Shown here piece by piece: positions 39,236 to 49,414 of a stretch of 64,000 nucleotides of DNA. This DNA is from Pseudomonas sp. R76 (GTDB taxonomy: Bacteria; Pseudomonadota; Gammaproteobacteria; Pseudomonadales; Pseudomonadaceae), in assembly GCF_009834565.1 (NCBI RefSeq), contig NZ_CP019428.1:6014001-6078000 (forward strand). The letters run 5' to 3'. The notes beneath the pieces were generated by a model. The model ran no database searches, had not been told where the DNA came from, and saw only the letters and a list, made by a program, of their open reading frames with translations. The translations under genes were made by a program, and so were the position numbers. Each line of letters starts with the position of its first letter. Position 1 is the stretch's first letter.

Positions 39236-39796
39236 ATGGCCAAGCAAGCGCTCATCCTGATCGACATCCAGAACGACTATTTCCCCCAAGGCAAGTGGCC
39301 ACTCGACGGCGTGGAAGCGGCGGCAGACAAGGCCGCGCAAGTGCTGGCAGCCTTTCGTCAGGCCGGTGATGCCGTGATTCATGTGCGCCATGAGTTCACC
39401 GCCGACGATGCACCGTTCTTCACGCCGGGCTCCGAGGGCGCGCATCTGCATGCCAAGGTGCTGAATGAGGCGGATGAGCCGGTGGTGCTTAAACACTTCG
39501 TGAATGCGTTTCGCGGGACTGATCTGCGAGCGGAGCTGGAAAAACGCGCCATCACCGAGGTGGTCGTGGTGGGCAGCATGAGCCATATGTGCATCGACGG
39601 CGTGGTGCGGGCCGCTGCGGACCTGGGCTACAAGGTTACGGTGCTGCATGACGCGTGCGCCACGCGGGATCTGGAATTCAATGGGCAGGTGATCCCGGCG
39701 GAGCAGGTGCATGGGGCCTTTATGGCTTCCTTGGCCTTCGGTTATGCGGGTGTGGTGTCGACGGATGAATACTTGAAGGCACAAGCGGCGGCATGA
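39236..39796 (+). CDS. Isochorismatase-like cysteine hydrolase
   Basis: The 186-residue protein has the catalytic triad of this superfamily: D10 (LILIDIQNDYF), K86 (VVLKHFVNAF) and C119 (GSMSHMCIDG), with the cis-peptide region just before Cys. Members hydrolyse amides such as nicotinamide or ureas, or isochorismate; this one lacks an ArCP domain. The substrate is not clear. Confidence 0.92.
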   Translation: MAKQALILIDIQNDYFPQGKWPLDGVEAAADKAAQVLAAFRQAGDAVIHVRHEFTADDAPFFTPGSEGAHLHAKVLNEADEPVVLKHFVNAFRGTDLRAELEKRAITEVVVVGSMSHMCIDGVVRAAADLGYKVTVLHDACATRDLEFNGQVIPAEQVHGAFMASLAFGYAGVVSTDEYLKAQAAA

Positions 39797-39817
39797 CCGC
39801 CACTTGTCTGCCAGGTG

Positions 39818-40579
39818 TCAGCGAGTAGCGATGATGAATAGGCGGGGGAATGGCAGCAACACCGTGCCATCGCCCAGCGCTGGGTAAGCCTGGGTGATAC
39901 GCGCCTGGTATTCCTGTAGGAAGGCGGCTTTTTCACTGTCGGTCAACGGCGCAAGAAAGGGCCGCAACGCCGACGCCTTGAACCACTCCACCACCGCCGC
40001 GGAATCCGCCAGGGGATGCTGATAGGTAGTGCGCCATACGTCGACGGTGCTGCAGTGTTTGCTCAGCAGCTCGTAGTAGTAACTCGCGGTGTGGCGCTCA
40101 TTGTGTTTCACCGCGCCGATCTTCGCCGACCATGGGCCTTCGGCAGCCACTTCGCGGGCCAGGCGGTGGGCAGGTTCGTCGAGGTTGTCCGGGGTTTGCA
40201 CGGCCAGCGTGCCGCCAGGTGCCAGTTGGTTGACCAAGTGCGGATACAGCGTGGCGTGGTCCGGCAACCATTGCAGGGAGGCGTTGGCCAGAATCACGTC
40301 GAATTTTTGTGCCGGACTCCAGGCACCGATATCCGCTAATTCAAAGCTCAGCGCCGGTAGCCGCTTGCGCGCATCCACCAGCATGTCGTCGGAGCTGTCC
40401 AGGCCGGTGACGTGCGCCTGAGGAAAACGCTCGGCCAATACCTCGGTGGAATTGCCAGGGCCGCAGCCCAGGTCGACGGCGCTGCGCACATCGGTAGTGG
40501 GAATGGCCGCGACCAGGTCACGGACGGGGCGTGTGCGCTGCTGTTCAAACATCGTGTACTGCTTGGCTGACCAGGTCAT
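39818..40579 (-). CDS. tam: Trans-aconitate 2-methyltransferase
   Basis: The 253-residue protein begins MTWSAKQYTMFEQQRTRPVR and has the SAM motif AVDLGCGPGNSTEVLAERFP, DSSDDMLVDARKRLP and the core ASLQWLPDHATLYPHLVNQL, all typical of Tam. Tam esterifies trans-aconitate, an aconitase inhibitor. The start was chosen at 40579 for family match and AAGGAA site. It is divergent from the LysR gene, which may control it. Confidence 0.92.
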   Translation of the reverse strand: MTWSAKQYTMFEQQRTRPVRDLVAAIPTTDVRSAVDLGCGPGNSTEVLAERFPQAHVTGLDSSDDMLVDARKRLPALSFELADIGAWSPAQKFDVILANASLQWLPDHATLYPHLVNQLAPGGTLAVQTPDNLDEPAHRLAREVAAEGPWSAKIGAVKHNERHTASYYYELLSKHCSTVDVWRTTYQHPLADSAAVVEWFKASALRPFLAPLTDSEKAAFLQEYQARITQAYPALGDGTVLLPFPRLFIIATR

Positions 40580-40661
40580 CGCGGCGTTCCTTCTTGTTGA
40601 GGTTGGCCACAGCCTAAATCTTGTGAGCCATGAGAACAAATGCCAGGATTGGTGACCTCCC

Positions 40662-40676
40662 ATACCTTGAAAGTAT
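40662..40676. promoter_or_regulatory. LysR-type operator ATAC-N7-GTAT
   Basis: ATAC (40662-40665) and GTAT (40673-40676) with 7 bases between them match the BenM/CatM consensus exactly. It lies in the gap between tam and the LysR gene, 18 bases before the LysR ATG, where binding would repress that gene. Confidence 0.65.
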
Positions 40677-40694
40677 CCTTATGTTGGAACTCTT

Positions 40695-41603
40695 ATGTTG
40701 GAATTTCGCCAGCTCAAAGCCTTCATTGCGATTGCCGAAGAAGGCTATATCACCCGCGCGGCAGAGCGCTTAGGGATGCAGCAACCGCCGCTGACCCGGC
40801 TGCTGCAAAGCCTTGAAGCCGAACTGGGCGTGATGTTGATGGAGCGCCTGCCCCGTGGCGTGCGCCCGACCACCGCCGGGCTGGCCTTGTTGGACGAGGC
40901 CCGCAACATTCTCGCCCAGGTTGAAGGGGTAACCGACGTGGTGCGCCGTGCCGCTCGCGGTGAGCGCGGCCGCTTGGCGATCGGCTTCACCAGCTCCGCC
41001 GCGCTGCACCCGTTCGTGCCCAGCGTGTTGCGGCTGTTTCGCGAAACCTTTGTCGGCGTTTCGGTGGTGCTGGAAGAAGCGGGCACTGGCGAGCTGTTGG
41101 ACGCGCTGGTGCATGAAAAGCTCGACGCGGCGTTTATCCGCTCGCCGCTCAGCGGCTCTCAGTCATTGCAAGACCAGCCTATTTTGGTGGAGCCGATGCT
41201 GCTGGCGCTGCCTACCGATCATCCGCTGGCCATCGACGCGCAATCGCCCCTGCCCTTGGCCGCGTTGGCGACTGAAGCGTTTGTCCTGTATCGCCGCCGC
41301 GTAGGGCTGGGTTTGTATGACGCGATTCTGGTGGCCTGCCGTGAAGCAGGGTTCAGCCCGCAGGTGGTTCAGGAAGCGCCACGCATGACCGCGACATTGA
41401 GCCTGGTGGCGGCGGGACTTGGGGTGTCCATTGTGCCAGCGTCGATGCAAAGGCTGCGTGGGGACGGCATCGTTTATCGCGAACTGACCGAGTGTCGCAG
41501 CCTGGTGGCACCGTTGCATTTGGCGACGCGGGTCGGTGACGGCTCGGCGGTTTTGCGGCGTTTCAAGGAGATGGTGGTGGCAGCGGCTGCGGCAGAGGCC
41601 TGA
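40695..41603 (+). CDS. LysR-family regulator, BenM/CatM-like
   Basis: The 302-residue protein has the winged helix-turn-helix (residues about 18-37, YITRAAERLGMQQPPLTRLL) and a PBP2-fold effector domain (about 90-295). It resembles the BenM/CatM/CatR subgroup. It is divergent from tam, with an ATAC-N7-GTAT site in between. The ATGTTGGAA sequence appears twice at 40681 and 40695; only the second is in frame with the domain. Confidence 0.93.
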   Translation: MLEFRQLKAFIAIAEEGYITRAAERLGMQQPPLTRLLQSLEAELGVMLMERLPRGVRPTTAGLALLDEARNILAQVEGVTDVVRRAARGERGRLAIGFTSSAALHPFVPSVLRLFRETFVGVSVVLEEAGTGELLDALVHEKLDAAFIRSPLSGSQSLQDQPILVEPMLLALPTDHPLAIDAQSPLPLAALATEAFVLYRRRVGLGLYDAILVACREAGFSPQVVQEAPRMTATLSLVAAGLGVSIVPASMQRLRGDGIVYRELTECRSLVAPLHLATRVGDGSAVLRRFKEMVVAAAAAEA

Positions 41604-41614
41604 TCATCGGCAAT

Positions 41615-41649
41615 AAAAAACCCCCGAGGCCTGGGCCATCGGGGGTTTT
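41615..41649. terminator. Bidirectional terminator between LysR gene and ssb
   Basis: A-run then CCCCCGA (41621-41627) pairs with TCGGGGG (41639-41645), followed by TTTT. It has the A-rich and T-rich flanks needed to end both convergent transcripts. Confidence 0.9.
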
Positions 41650-41670
41650 GTGCGTTCCGGGTGCTGGACC

Positions 41671-42198
41671 TTAGAACGGGATATCGTCATCAAAGCTGTC
41701 GAAATCCGGAGCCGGCTGTGGTGCGGCCTGTTGTGGAGGCGGCGCCTGGCGCGACTGTTGCGGTGCCGACTGCTGCGGGCGCGGAGCCTGCTGGCGTGGG
41801 GCCGGAGCGGACTGCTGGTAGTTGTTGCCGCCGCCTTGTTGGTCGCCCTGTTGTGGACGGCCGCCGAGCAGTTGCATGGTGCCTTGCATGTCGACCACGA
41901 TTTCAGTGGTGTAACGCTTGATGCCGTCTTTTTCCCACTCGCGGGTTTGCAGTTTGCCTTCGATGTAAACCTGCGAACCTTTGCGCAGGTATTCACCGGC
42001 GATCTCTGCGACCTTGCCGAACATCGACACGCGGTGCCATTCGGTTTTCTCGACCTTCTGGCCGGTTTGCTTGTCGGTCCACTGTTCGCTGGTCGCCAGA
42101 CTCAGGTTGGTCACGGCGTTACCGTTAGGCAAGTAGCGAACTTCGGGATCCTGGCCGCATGTACCGACCAATATGACTTTGTTAACCCCACGGGCCAT
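41671..42198 (-). CDS. ssb: Single-stranded DNA-binding protein
   Basis: The 175-residue protein has the OB-fold start [20 protein letters not shown] and [20 protein letters not shown], a Gln/Pro/Ala-rich linker (about 115-160) and the acidic partner-binding tip [11 protein letters not shown]. It coats ssDNA and recruits repair and replication enzymes. It lies 9 bases after the MFS gene and is probably cotranscribed with it. Confidence 0.98.
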   Translation of the reverse strand: MARGVNKVILVGTCGQDPEVRYLPNGNAVTNLSLATSEQWTDKQTGQKVEKTEWHRVSMFGKVAEIAGEYLRKGSQVYIEGKLQTREWEKDGIKRYTTEIVVDMQGTMQLLGGRPQQGDQQGGGNNYQQSAPAPRQQAPRPQQSAPQQSRQAPPPQQAAPQPAPDFDSFDDDIPF

Positions 42199-42207
42199 AA
42201 CGTTCTC

Positions 42208-43602
42208 CTAGGCTGGGCGCGCTGTCGGCACTGGGTTGACCAGTTGCTCGAGCGTCGCGCGATCCAATAATTCGGTGTCCAATTTGATGTAAATGGCCGC
42301 CTCTTCAGCGACCACAACTGCATCTGTTACCCCAACGACGGCCTTCAGGCGCTCTACCAGACCGCTTTCACGGATCGCCTCAGGCGATAGCGGCAAACGC
42401 AGGCTTGTGACGTAGGGAGGTTCGCGCATGGTAACAGCAAAGGCCAGCCAAAGTGCAGCCAGCCCGGCGCATCCGAGGAACACAACCGACAAACCGCCAT
42501 GCTGGAACATCCAGCCGCCCATGATGCCGCCCAGCGCAGAACCCAGGAACTGGCTGGTGGAATACACCCCCATCGCCGTGCCCTTGCCACCGGCGGGTGA
42601 AACTTTACTGATCAGCGAAGGCAACGAGGCCTCCAGCAGGTTGAACGCGGTAAAGAACACCACCGTACCGATTACCAGCGCCCGCAGGCTGTCGCCGAAC
42701 TGCCAGAAGAATAGCTCAGTGAGCATCAGCGTCGCGACGGCGCCGAGCAAAACTCGTTTCATTTTGCGTTTCTTCTCGCCGTAGATGATGAACGGGATCA
42801 TGGCGAAGAACGAGATCAACAAGGCGGTGAGGTAGACCCACCAGTGCTGCTCCTTGGGCAGGCCGGCTTTTTCGACCAGCGCCAGAGGCAAGGCAACGAA
42901 GCAGCACATCAGCATGGCGTGCAACACGAAGATACCTAAATCCAGGCGCAGCAGGTCCGGATGCTTGAGCGTCGGCAACAATGCCTTGCGTGCCACGCCG
43001 GACTCACGGTGCTGCAGCGTGCCGGTGGAACGCGGCACCATGAACGCCACGATCACGATCCCGAACAATGCCATGCCGCCCGTGGCGAGGAACAGCCCGT
43101 GCAAGCCAAAGGCGCGTGTCAGCAATGGGCCGACCACCATGGCCACCGCAAACGACAGGCCGATGGTCATGCCGATCATGGCCATGGCCTTGGTGCGATG
43201 TTGCTCGCGGGTCAGGTCCGAGAGCAGCGCCATGACGGCGGCGGAAATCGCACCGGCGCCCTGCAGGACCCGCCCGGCGATTACGCCCCAGATCGAGTCT
43301 GACTGTGCCGCGAGGACACTGCCGAGGGCGAACACGATGAGCCCGAGGTAAATCACCGGCCGACGGCCAATGCGATCGGAAATGATCCCGAACGGAATCT
43401 GAAACAGCGCCTGGGTCAGGCCATAGGCGCCAATCGCCAGGCCGATCAATGCGGGGGTTGCGCCTGCGAGATCCATTCCATAGGTCGCCAGCACCGGCAA
43501 CACCATAAACATGCCAAGCATACGGAAGGCGAACACCAGGGCCAGACCGCTTGCCGCTCGGGTCTCGCCGCTACTCATGCGTTCGCTGTGGGGATCGTGC
43601 AT
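42208..43602 (-). CDS. MFS transporter, YajR-like with C-terminal YAM domain
   Basis: The 464-residue protein has twelve helices; the MFS signature is [17 protein letters not shown]. After the last helix a soluble domain of about 65 residues ([33 protein letters not shown]) matches the ferredoxin-like YAM domain of E. coli YajR. The substrate is unknown. In P. aeruginosa the same transporter sits between uvrA and ssb. Confidence 0.9.
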   Translation of the reverse strand: MHDPHSERMSSGETRAASGLALVFAFRMLGMFMVLPVLATYGMDLAGATPALIGLAIGAYGLTQALFQIPFGIISDRIGRRPVIYLGLIVFALGSVLAAQSDSIWGVIAGRVLQGAGAISAAVMALLSDLTREQHRTKAMAMIGMTIGLSFAVAMVVGPLLTRAFGLHGLFLATGGMALFGIVIVAFMVPRSTGTLQHRESGVARKALLPTLKHPDLLRLDLGIFVLHAMLMCCFVALPLALVEKAGLPKEQHWWVYLTALLISFFAMIPFIIYGEKKRKMKRVLLGAVATLMLTELFFWQFGDSLRALVIGTVVFFTAFNLLEASLPSLISKVSPAGGKGTAMGVYSTSQFLGSALGGIMGGWMFQHGGLSVVFLGCAGLAALWLAFAVTMREPPYVTSLRLPLSPEAIRESGLVERLKAVVGVTDAVVVAEEAAIYIKLDTELLDRATLEQLVNPVPTARPA

Positions 43603-43714
43603 GGAAAAACCTCGTGTGAACCGGCGGCGATTCTACCAGTCCCATCGATTGAGAGGGTATATGCGGCGCTTTGCCGCGCAGCTTTCATGTAAGGCTGCAC
43701 CCGGCACTTTGACA

Positions 43715-43730
43715 GTGTATATTCATCCAG
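43715..43730 (+). promoter_or_regulatory. Degenerate LexA box before uvrA
   Basis: GTGTATATTCATCCAG differs from the CTG-N10-CAG consensus at one outer base. It directly follows a TTGACA (43709-43714) that may be the uvrA -35, so LexA would block RNA polymerase. Confidence 0.45.
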
Positions 43731-43780
43731 TCTTTAGCCGTATACTCCTGCATTATTTACGCCCGCCGTGCGAGGCCATC

Positions 43781-46615
43781 TTGGACAAGATCCTGATTCG
43801 TGGGGCTAGAACCCACAACCTGAAGAACATCGACCTGACCCTGCCCCGGGACAAACTGATCGTCATCACCGGCCTGTCCGGCTCCGGCAAATCGTCCCTG
43901 GCGTTCGACACGCTGTATGCCGAAGGTCAGCGTCGCTATGTGGAATCGCTGTCGGCCTATGCCCGGCAATTCCTGTCGATGATGGAAAAGCCCGACGTCG
44001 ACACCATTGAAGGCCTGTCGCCGGCGATCTCCATCGAGCAGAAGTCGACGTCCCACAACCCACGCTCCACCGTGGGCACCATTACCGAAATCTACGACTA
44101 CCTGCGCTTGCTGTATGCGCGCGTGGGTATTCCGCGCTGCCCGGACCACGATATTCCCCTGGAAGCCCAGACCGTCAGCCAGATGGTCGACCTGGTGCTG
44201 GCCCAGCCGGAAGGCGCCAAGCTGATGCTGCTGGCGCCGGTGATTCGAGAGCGTAAAGGCGAACATCTTTCGGTTTTTGAAGAGCTGCGTGCGCAAGGTT
44301 TTGTGCGCGCACGTATCAACGGCAAGCTCTATGAACTGGATGAAGCGCCGAAGCTCGACAAGCAGAAAAAGCACTCCATTGATGTGGTGGTCGACCGCTT
44401 CAAGGTCCGCGCCGATTTGCAACAGCGTTTGGCCGAGTCGTTCGAGACCGCGCTGAAGCTGGCGGACGGTATTGCACTGGTCGCACCGATGGACGACGAG
44501 CCGGGCGAAGAAATCATCTTCTCCGCGCGTTTTGCCTGCCCAATCTGTGGTCACGCAATCAGCGAGCTGGAACCCAAGCTGTTTTCCTTCAACAACCCGG
44601 CTGGCGCCTGCCCGACCTGTGATGGCCTGGGGGTTAAGCAGTTCTTTGACATCAAGCGTCTGGTCAACGGTGACCTGACCCTGGCGGAAGGTGCGATACG
44701 CGGCTGGGACAGGCGCAATGTCTACTACTTCCAGATGTTGGGGTCGCTGGCATCGCACTATAAATTCAGCCTGGAAGTGCCGTTCAACCAACTGCCGGTC
44801 GAGCAGCAAAAAGTCATCCTGCACGGCAGCGGCTCGCAGAACGTCGACTTCAAATACCTGAACGACCGTGGCGATATCGTCAAACGTTCGCACCCGTTCG
44901 AAGGTATCGTGCCGAACCTGGAGCGTCGCTACCGCGAGACCGAGTCGGCGAGCGTGCGCGAAGAGCTGGCCAAGTTCCTCAGCACTCAGCCTTGCCCGGA
45001 TTGCCGGGGCACTCGTCTGCGTCGTGAAGCACGTCATGTGTGGGTGGGCGAGAAGACACTGCCGGCAGTGACCAACCTGCCGATCGGCGATGCGTGTGAG
45101 TACTTTGGTGTGCTCAAGCTGACCGGGCGCCGTGGGGAAATTGCCGACAAGATCCTCAAGGAAATCCGTGAGCGCCTGCAATTCCTGGTTAACGTTGGCC
45201 TGGATTATCTGTCGCTGGATCGCAGCGCCGACACCCTCTCGGGTGGTGAAGCCCAGCGGATCCGTTTGGCCAGCCAAATTGGTGCCGGCCTCGTGGGCGT
45301 ATTGTACATCCTCGATGAACCGTCGATTGGCTTGCACCAGCGAGACAACGACCGCCTGCTGGGAACGCTGAAGCACCTGCGGGATATCGGCAACACGGTG
45401 ATCGTGGTTGAGCACGATGAAGATGCGATTCGCCTGGCGGATTATGTGGTCGACATTGGCCCGGGTGCGGGTGTGCACGGTGGGCATATTGTTGCCGAGG
45501 GCACGCCTGCCGAGGTCATGGCGCACCCGGACTCGTTGACCGGTAAGTACCTGTCCGGCCGCGTGAAGATTGAAGTGCCGGCCAAGCGTACGCCACGCAA
45601 CAAGAAGCTGGCGCTGCACCTCAAGGGCGCGCGCGGCAACAACTTGCGCAATGTCGACCTGGAAATCCCACTGGGTTTATTGACCTGTGTGACCGGTGTA
45701 TCCGGTTCGGGCAAGTCGACGCTGATCAACAACACGCTGTTCCCACTGAGCGCCACCGCCTTGAACGGCGCGACAACCCTGGAAGCGGCTGCGCACGACA
45801 GCATCAAGGGCCTTGAGCATCTGGACAAAGTCGTCGACATCGACCAAAGCCCGATTGGCCGTACGCCGCGCTCCAACCCGGCGACCTATACCGGGTTGTT
45901 CACGCCGATTCGCGAACTGTTCGCCGGCGTACCGGAGTCCCGCTCGCGGGGTTATGGGCCTGGCCGGTTCTCGTTCAACGTTAAGGGCGGGCGCTGCGAA
46001 GCGTGCCAGGGCGATGGCCTGATCAAGGTTGAGATGCACTTTTTGCCGGACATCTACGTGCCGTGCGATGTGTGCAAGAGCAAGCGCTATAACCGCGAAA
46101 CCCTGGAGATCAAGTACAAGGGCAAGAGCATCCACGAAACCCTCGAAATGACCATCGAGGAAGCACGGGTGTTCTTTGACGCGGTTCCAGCGTTGGCGCG
46201 CAAGCTGCAAACGCTGATGGATGTGGGCCTGTCGTACATCAAGCTGGGGCAATCGGCGACTACCTTGTCCGGCGGCGAGGCGCAGCGGGTGAAGTTGTCT
46301 CGTGAGCTGTCCAAGCGAGATACCGGCAAGACCCTGTATATCCTCGATGAGCCGACCACGGGTCTGCACTTTGCGGATATCCAGCAATTGCTCGACGTGC
46401 TGCACCGCCTGCGCGACCACGGCAACACAGTGGTGGTGATTGAGCACAACCTGGATGTGATCAAGACTGCCGATTGGCTGGTGGACCTGGGGCCGGAAGG
46501 CGGTTCCAAAGGAGGCCAGATCATTGCGGTGGGCACACCGGAGCAGGTCTCGGAAATGCCGCAGTCGCATACCGGTTACTACTTGAAACCGTTGTTGGCA
46601 CGCGATAAAGCCTGA
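43781..46615 (+). CDS. uvrA: Excinuclease ABC subunit A
   Basis: The 944-residue protein is full length for UvrA. It has two ABC ATPase modules with Walker [10 protein letters not shown] (31-39) and GVSGSGKST, signatures [16 protein letters not shown] and [16 protein letters not shown], and zinc modules with CPICG and CPTCDG and with CEACQGDG and CDVCKSKR. With UvrB it scans DNA for damage in nucleotide excision repair. The start is TTG at 43781 (encoding Met) with GAGG upstream; longer in-frame extensions lack UvrA resemblance. Confidence 0.98.
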   Translation: MDKILIRGARTHNLKNIDLTLPRDKLIVITGLSGSGKSSLAFDTLYAEGQRRYVESLSAYARQFLSMMEKPDVDTIEGLSPAISIEQKSTSHNPRSTVGTITEIYDYLRLLYARVGIPRCPDHDIPLEAQTVSQMVDLVLAQPEGAKLMLLAPVIRERKGEHLSVFEELRAQGFVRARINGKLYELDEAPKLDKQKKHSIDVVVDRFKVRADLQQRLAESFETALKLADGIALVAPMDDEPGEEIIFSARFACPICGHAISELEPKLFSFNNPAGACPTCDGLGVKQFFDIKRLVNGDLTLAEGAIRGWDRRNVYYFQMLGSLASHYKFSLEVPFNQLPVEQQKVILHGSGSQNVDFKYLNDRGDIVKRSHPFEGIVPNLERRYRETESASVREELAKFLSTQPCPDCRGTRLRREARHVWVGEKTLPAVTNLPIGDACEYFGVLKLTGRRGEIADKILKEIRERLQFLVNVGLDYLSLDRSADTLSGGEAQRIRLASQIGAGLVGVLYILDEPSIGLHQRDNDRLLGTLKHLRDIGNTVIVVEHDEDAIRLADYVVDIGPGAGVHGGHIVAEGTPAEVMAHPDSLTGKYLSGRVKIEVPAKRTPRNKKLALHLKGARGNNLRNVDLEIPLGLLTCVTGVSGSGKSTLINNTLFPLSATALNGATTLEAAAHDSIKGLEHLDKVVDIDQSPIGRTPRSNPATYTGLFTPIRELFAGVPESRSRGYGPGRFSFNVKGGRCEACQGDGLIKVEMHFLPDIYVPCDVCKSKRYNRETLEIKYKGKSIHETLEMTIEEARVFFDAVPALARKLQTLMDVGLSYIKLGQSATTLSGGEAQRVKLSRELSKRDTGKTLYILDEPTTGLHFADIQQLLDVLHRLRDHGNTVVVIEHNLDVIKTADWLVDLGPEGGSKGGQIIAVGTPEQVSEMPQSHTGYYLKPLLARDKA

Positions 46616-46630
46616 TTTATCGGGCTCATG

Positions 46631-46669
46631 AAAAAGCCCCTGTCACTTTGCGGTGACAGGGGCTTTTTT
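46631..46669 (+). terminator. uvrA terminator, bidirectional
   Basis: AAAAAGCCCCTGTCAC pairs with GTGACAGGGGCTTTTTT around a 6-base loop. The T-run on the right ends uvrA and the A-run on the left serves the convergent ferritin gene. Confidence 0.95.
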
Positions 46670-46680
46670 GTAGCCGGGAA

Positions 46681-47145
46681 TCAGAACTGCGATTGCAGGT
46701 AATTCTCCAGACCAACCAGCTTGATCAGGCCCAACTGCTTTTCCAGCCAGTAGGTGTGATCTTCTTCGGTGTCATTCAACTGCACCCGGAGGATTTCGCG
46801 GGTGACATAGTCGTTGTGCTGCTCGCAGAGCTCGATGCCCTTGCAGAGCGCGGCACGCACCTTGTACTCGAGGCGAAGATCGGCTGCGAGCATGTCAGGC
46901 ACCGTGGTGCCCACATCCAGGTCGTCGGGACGCATGCGTGGCGTGCCTTCGAGCATAAGAATACGGCGCATCAGCGCGTCGGCGTGCTGTGCCTCTTCTT
47001 CCATTTCGTGGTTGATACGTTCGTAGAGCTCAGTAAAGCCCCAGTCTTCGTACATACGCGAATGGATGAAATATTGGTCACGAGCTGCCAGTTCGCCCGT
47101 CAGCAACGTGTTGAGGTAATCGATTACGTCGGGGTGACCTTGCAT
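46681..47145 (-). CDS. ftnA: Bacterioferritin-like ferritin without haem ligand (FtnA type)
   Basis: The 154-residue protein has the ferroxidase residues E18, E51, H54, E93, E127 and H130 and the C-terminal helix [15 protein letters not shown]. The haem-binding Met of bacterioferritin (E-M-x-H) is replaced by Ala52 (EAQH). P. aeruginosa PA4235, next to katA, shows the same change and was shown to be a ferritin (FtnA), not a haem bacterioferritin. The start at 47145 has a GGGAG site. It stores iron and is a partner for katA, which removes peroxide. Confidence 0.93.
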   Translation of the reverse strand: MQGHPDVIDYLNTLLTGELAARDQYFIHSRMYEDWGFTELYERINHEMEEEAQHADALMRRILMLEGTPRMRPDDLDVGTTVPDMLAADLRLEYKVRAALCKGIELCEQHNDYVTREILRVQLNDTEEDHTYWLEKQLGLIKLVGLENYLQSQF

Positions 47146-47258
47146 CGCCCTACATCTCCCTGCTTGAAAGTCTGTAGTTTGAACCATCATGACCCGGAGG
47201 TCACGAGACCAACGGCAGAAAAGCGAAGATTTTCTGAGAAAAGTAGCGGAAATAACGC

Positions 47259-47283
47259 AAAAACCGCCCAAATGAGGGCGGTT
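47259..47283 (-). terminator. katA terminator
   Basis: AACCGCCC (47262-47269) pairs with GGGCGGTT (47276-47283); on the minus strand a run of T (A at 47259-47263 on the plus strand) follows the stem. It lies 18 bases after the katA stop. Confidence 0.88.
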
Positions 47284-47300
47284 CTGCTTCTCGTTTAGAG

Positions 47301-48740
47301 TCAGCTAAGCGTTACGCCCAGCGCCGTTGCAATGCCTTGGCCGTAATCGGGGTCGGCTTTGAAGAAGTGCTGCAGCTGGCGCTGAACCACATCCCTGCTC
47401 ACGCCATCCATAGCCCCGGCAATGTTGTTGATCAGCAGGGCCTTTTGCCCGGCATCCATCAAACGGAATAGCGCACCTGCGTGACTGTAGTAGTCGGTGT
47501 CTTCACGCTGATCGTAGCGATTCGCCGCACCATTGAGTGCCAGAGGTGGCTCAGCGTATTGAGGCGCCTGTTGTGGCGTACCAGCGACGCTGTTTGGTTC
47601 ATAGTTAGGAGACGCACCTCCGAAACCAAGGGACATCGAACCGTCACGCTGATTGTTATTAACCGGGCTCAAGGGAGCATTGACCGGCAACTGCTGGTGG
47701 TTGGTGCCAACACGATAACGGTGAGCATCCGCATAAGCGAAAACGCGGCCTTGAAGCATGCGGTCCGGCGAGAGACCAACACCCGGAACCATGTTGCTTG
47801 GGCCAAAGCATGCCTGCTCGACTTCAGCAAAGTAATTCACCGGATTACGGTCCAGCACGAGCTCGCCAACCTCGATCAGCGGAAACTCCTGCTGTGACCA
47901 GGTTTTGGTCACGTCAAACGGGTTTTCGTAGTGAGCTTCAGCCTCGGCTTCGGTCATGACCTGAATGTTGACGCTCCACTTGGGAAAGTCGCCCCGCTCG
48001 ATAGCGTTGAACAGGTCACGCTGAGCATAATCAGGATCAGTGCCGGCAATGCGAGTCGCCTCTTCAGGCGTCAGGTTCTTGATACCTTGCTTGGTTTTGT
48101 AGTGCCATTTGACCCAATGGCGCTCGCCTCTAGCATTGATCAGGCTATAGGTATGACTCCCGAAGCCGTGCATATGGCGGTAACCGTCTGGAGTGCCGCG
48201 ATCCGAGAACAGGATGGTGATCTGGTGCAACGCCTCAGGAGAGAGCGACCAGAAATCCCATACCATCTGTGCACTTTTCAGATTCGTTTGCGGCAACCGC
48301 TTTTGGGTGTGAATGAAGTCGGGGAACTTCAGCGGGTCGCGGATGAAGAACACTGGCGTGTTGTTGCCAACGATGTCCCAGTTACCTTCTTCGGTATAGA
48401 ACTTCAAAGCAAAGCCACGCGGGTCACGCGCGGTATCCGCCGAGCCTCGCTCGCCGCCAACGGTGGAGAATCGAAGGAAAGTAGGTGTTTCTTTACCAAC
48501 GGATTCGAACAGCTTCGCACTGGTGTACTGGGTGATGTCCCGGGTTACGGTGAATTTACCGTGAGCGCCCGAACCCTTGGCGTGTACGCGACGCTCAGGA
48601 ATGTTTTCACGGTTGAAGTGCGCAAGCTTTTCGATCAGGTGAAAGTCATCGAGGAGCAACGGGCCACGCGGACCGGCAGTACGGGAGTTCTGGTTATCCG
48701 CAACGGGGGCACCGCTGGCGGTAGTAAGGATATTACTCAT
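47301..48740 (-). CDS. katA: Catalase KatA
   Basis: The 479-residue protein is a small-subunit haem catalase. It has the distal His motif [36 protein letters not shown], the distal Asn loop [12 protein letters not shown] and the proximal Tyr motif [14 protein letters not shown]. It disproportionates hydrogen peroxide. The start at 48740 has a GAGGAAG site 10 bases upstream. It has its own terminator and the haem-free ferritin gene lies just downstream. Confidence 0.97.
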   Translation of the reverse strand: MSNILTTASGAPVADNQNSRTAGPRGPLLLDDFHLIEKLAHFNRENIPERRVHAKGSGAHGKFTVTRDITQYTSAKLFESVGKETPTFLRFSTVGGERGSADTARDPRGFALKFYTEEGNWDIVGNNTPVFFIRDPLKFPDFIHTQKRLPQTNLKSAQMVWDFWSLSPEALHQITILFSDRGTPDGYRHMHGFGSHTYSLINARGERHWVKWHYKTKQGIKNLTPEEATRIAGTDPDYAQRDLFNAIERGDFPKWSVNIQVMTEAEAEAHYENPFDVTKTWSQQEFPLIEVGELVLDRNPVNYFAEVEQACFGPSNMVPGVGLSPDRMLQGRVFAYADAHRYRVGTNHQQLPVNAPLSPVNNNQRDGSMSLGFGGASPNYEPNSVAGTPQQAPQYAEPPLALNGAANRYDQREDTDYYSHAGALFRLMDAGQKALLINNIAGAMDGVSRDVVQRQLQHFFKADPDYGQGIATALGVTLS

Positions 48741-48822
48741 GCTCAATCTTCCTCAGGTCAGACTAGGAACTGCCGGCTAATCGGCTTGGAGGGAGTATTG
48801 ACCATCAAGATGACACCATCAA

Positions 48823-48859
48823 ATGCATTAAATCATGGACTTTGATAGAAAATAACTAA
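48823..48859 (-). promoter_or_regulatory. Weak OxyR-like site upstream of katA
   Basis: A pattern near ATAG-N7-CTAT spaced as in OxyR sites is present with 11 of 16 tetrad positions matching, including ATAG-N7-CTAA at 48845-48859. KatA is OxyR-controlled in P. aeruginosa. The match is poor and the claim is tentative. Confidence 0.25.
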
Positions 48860-48941
48860 CACAGAACCTCAACGGATAGCGGCGGGTTTATTAGAGAACC
48901 GGCAGTGACGTGAGAAATATAGCCGGTTTTCGACCGCCCAC

Positions 48942-48966
48942 AAAAAACCGGGCACTAGGCCCGGTT
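48942..48966 (-). terminator. Terminator of the alpha (rpsM-rplQ) operon
   Basis: AACCGGGC (48946-48953) pairs with GCCCGGTT (48959-48966) and is followed on the minus strand by TTTTTT. It lies 21 bases after the rplQ stop. Confidence 0.9.
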
Positions 48967-48986
48967 CTCTGTTGCAGACTGTCGTC

Positions 48987-49373
48987 TTACTCGGCGCTTA
49001 CAGCTTCGCCGGCAGTAGCACGATCAACCAACTCGACGTACGCCATAGGCGCGTTGTCGCCAGCGCGGAAACCGCACTTGAGGATGCGCAGGTAGCCACC
49101 CTCACGGGTAGCGTAACGCTTGCCCAGGTCGTTGAAGAGCTTACCAACGGTAGCTTTCGAACGAGTACGGTCGAAAGCCAGACGGCGGTTAGCCAGGCTG
49201 TCTGTCTTGGCCAAAGTGATCAGCGGCTCAGCAACGCGACGCAGTTCTTTAGCTTTCGGCAGTGTAGTTTTGATCAGCTCGTGCTCGAACAGCGACACCG
49301 CCATGTTTTGAAACATGGCCTTGCGGTGCGAGCTGGTACGGCTCAGGTGACGACCACTTTTACGATGACGCAT
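48987..49373 (-). CDS. rplQ: 50S ribosomal protein L17
   Basis: The 128-residue protein starts [20 protein letters not shown] and has [20 protein letters not shown], both diagnostic of L17. It is the last gene of the alpha operon, 41 bases after rpoA. Confidence 0.98.
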   Translation of the reverse strand: MRHRKSGRHLSRTSSHRKAMFQNMAVSLFEHELIKTTLPKAKELRRVAEPLITLAKTDSLANRRLAFDRTRSKATVGKLFNDLGKRYATREGGYLRILKCGFRAGDNAPMAYVELVDRATAGEAVSAE

Positions 49374-49414
49374 GGTTCATTCCTTACCAAACTCACGTTC
49401 GGTGATTACGACGA

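Noticed and set aside
43757..45619. Long minus-strand open frame (620 codons) opposite uvrA
   Set aside because: Same cause: antisense of a strongly biased gene with no start context or family resemblance.
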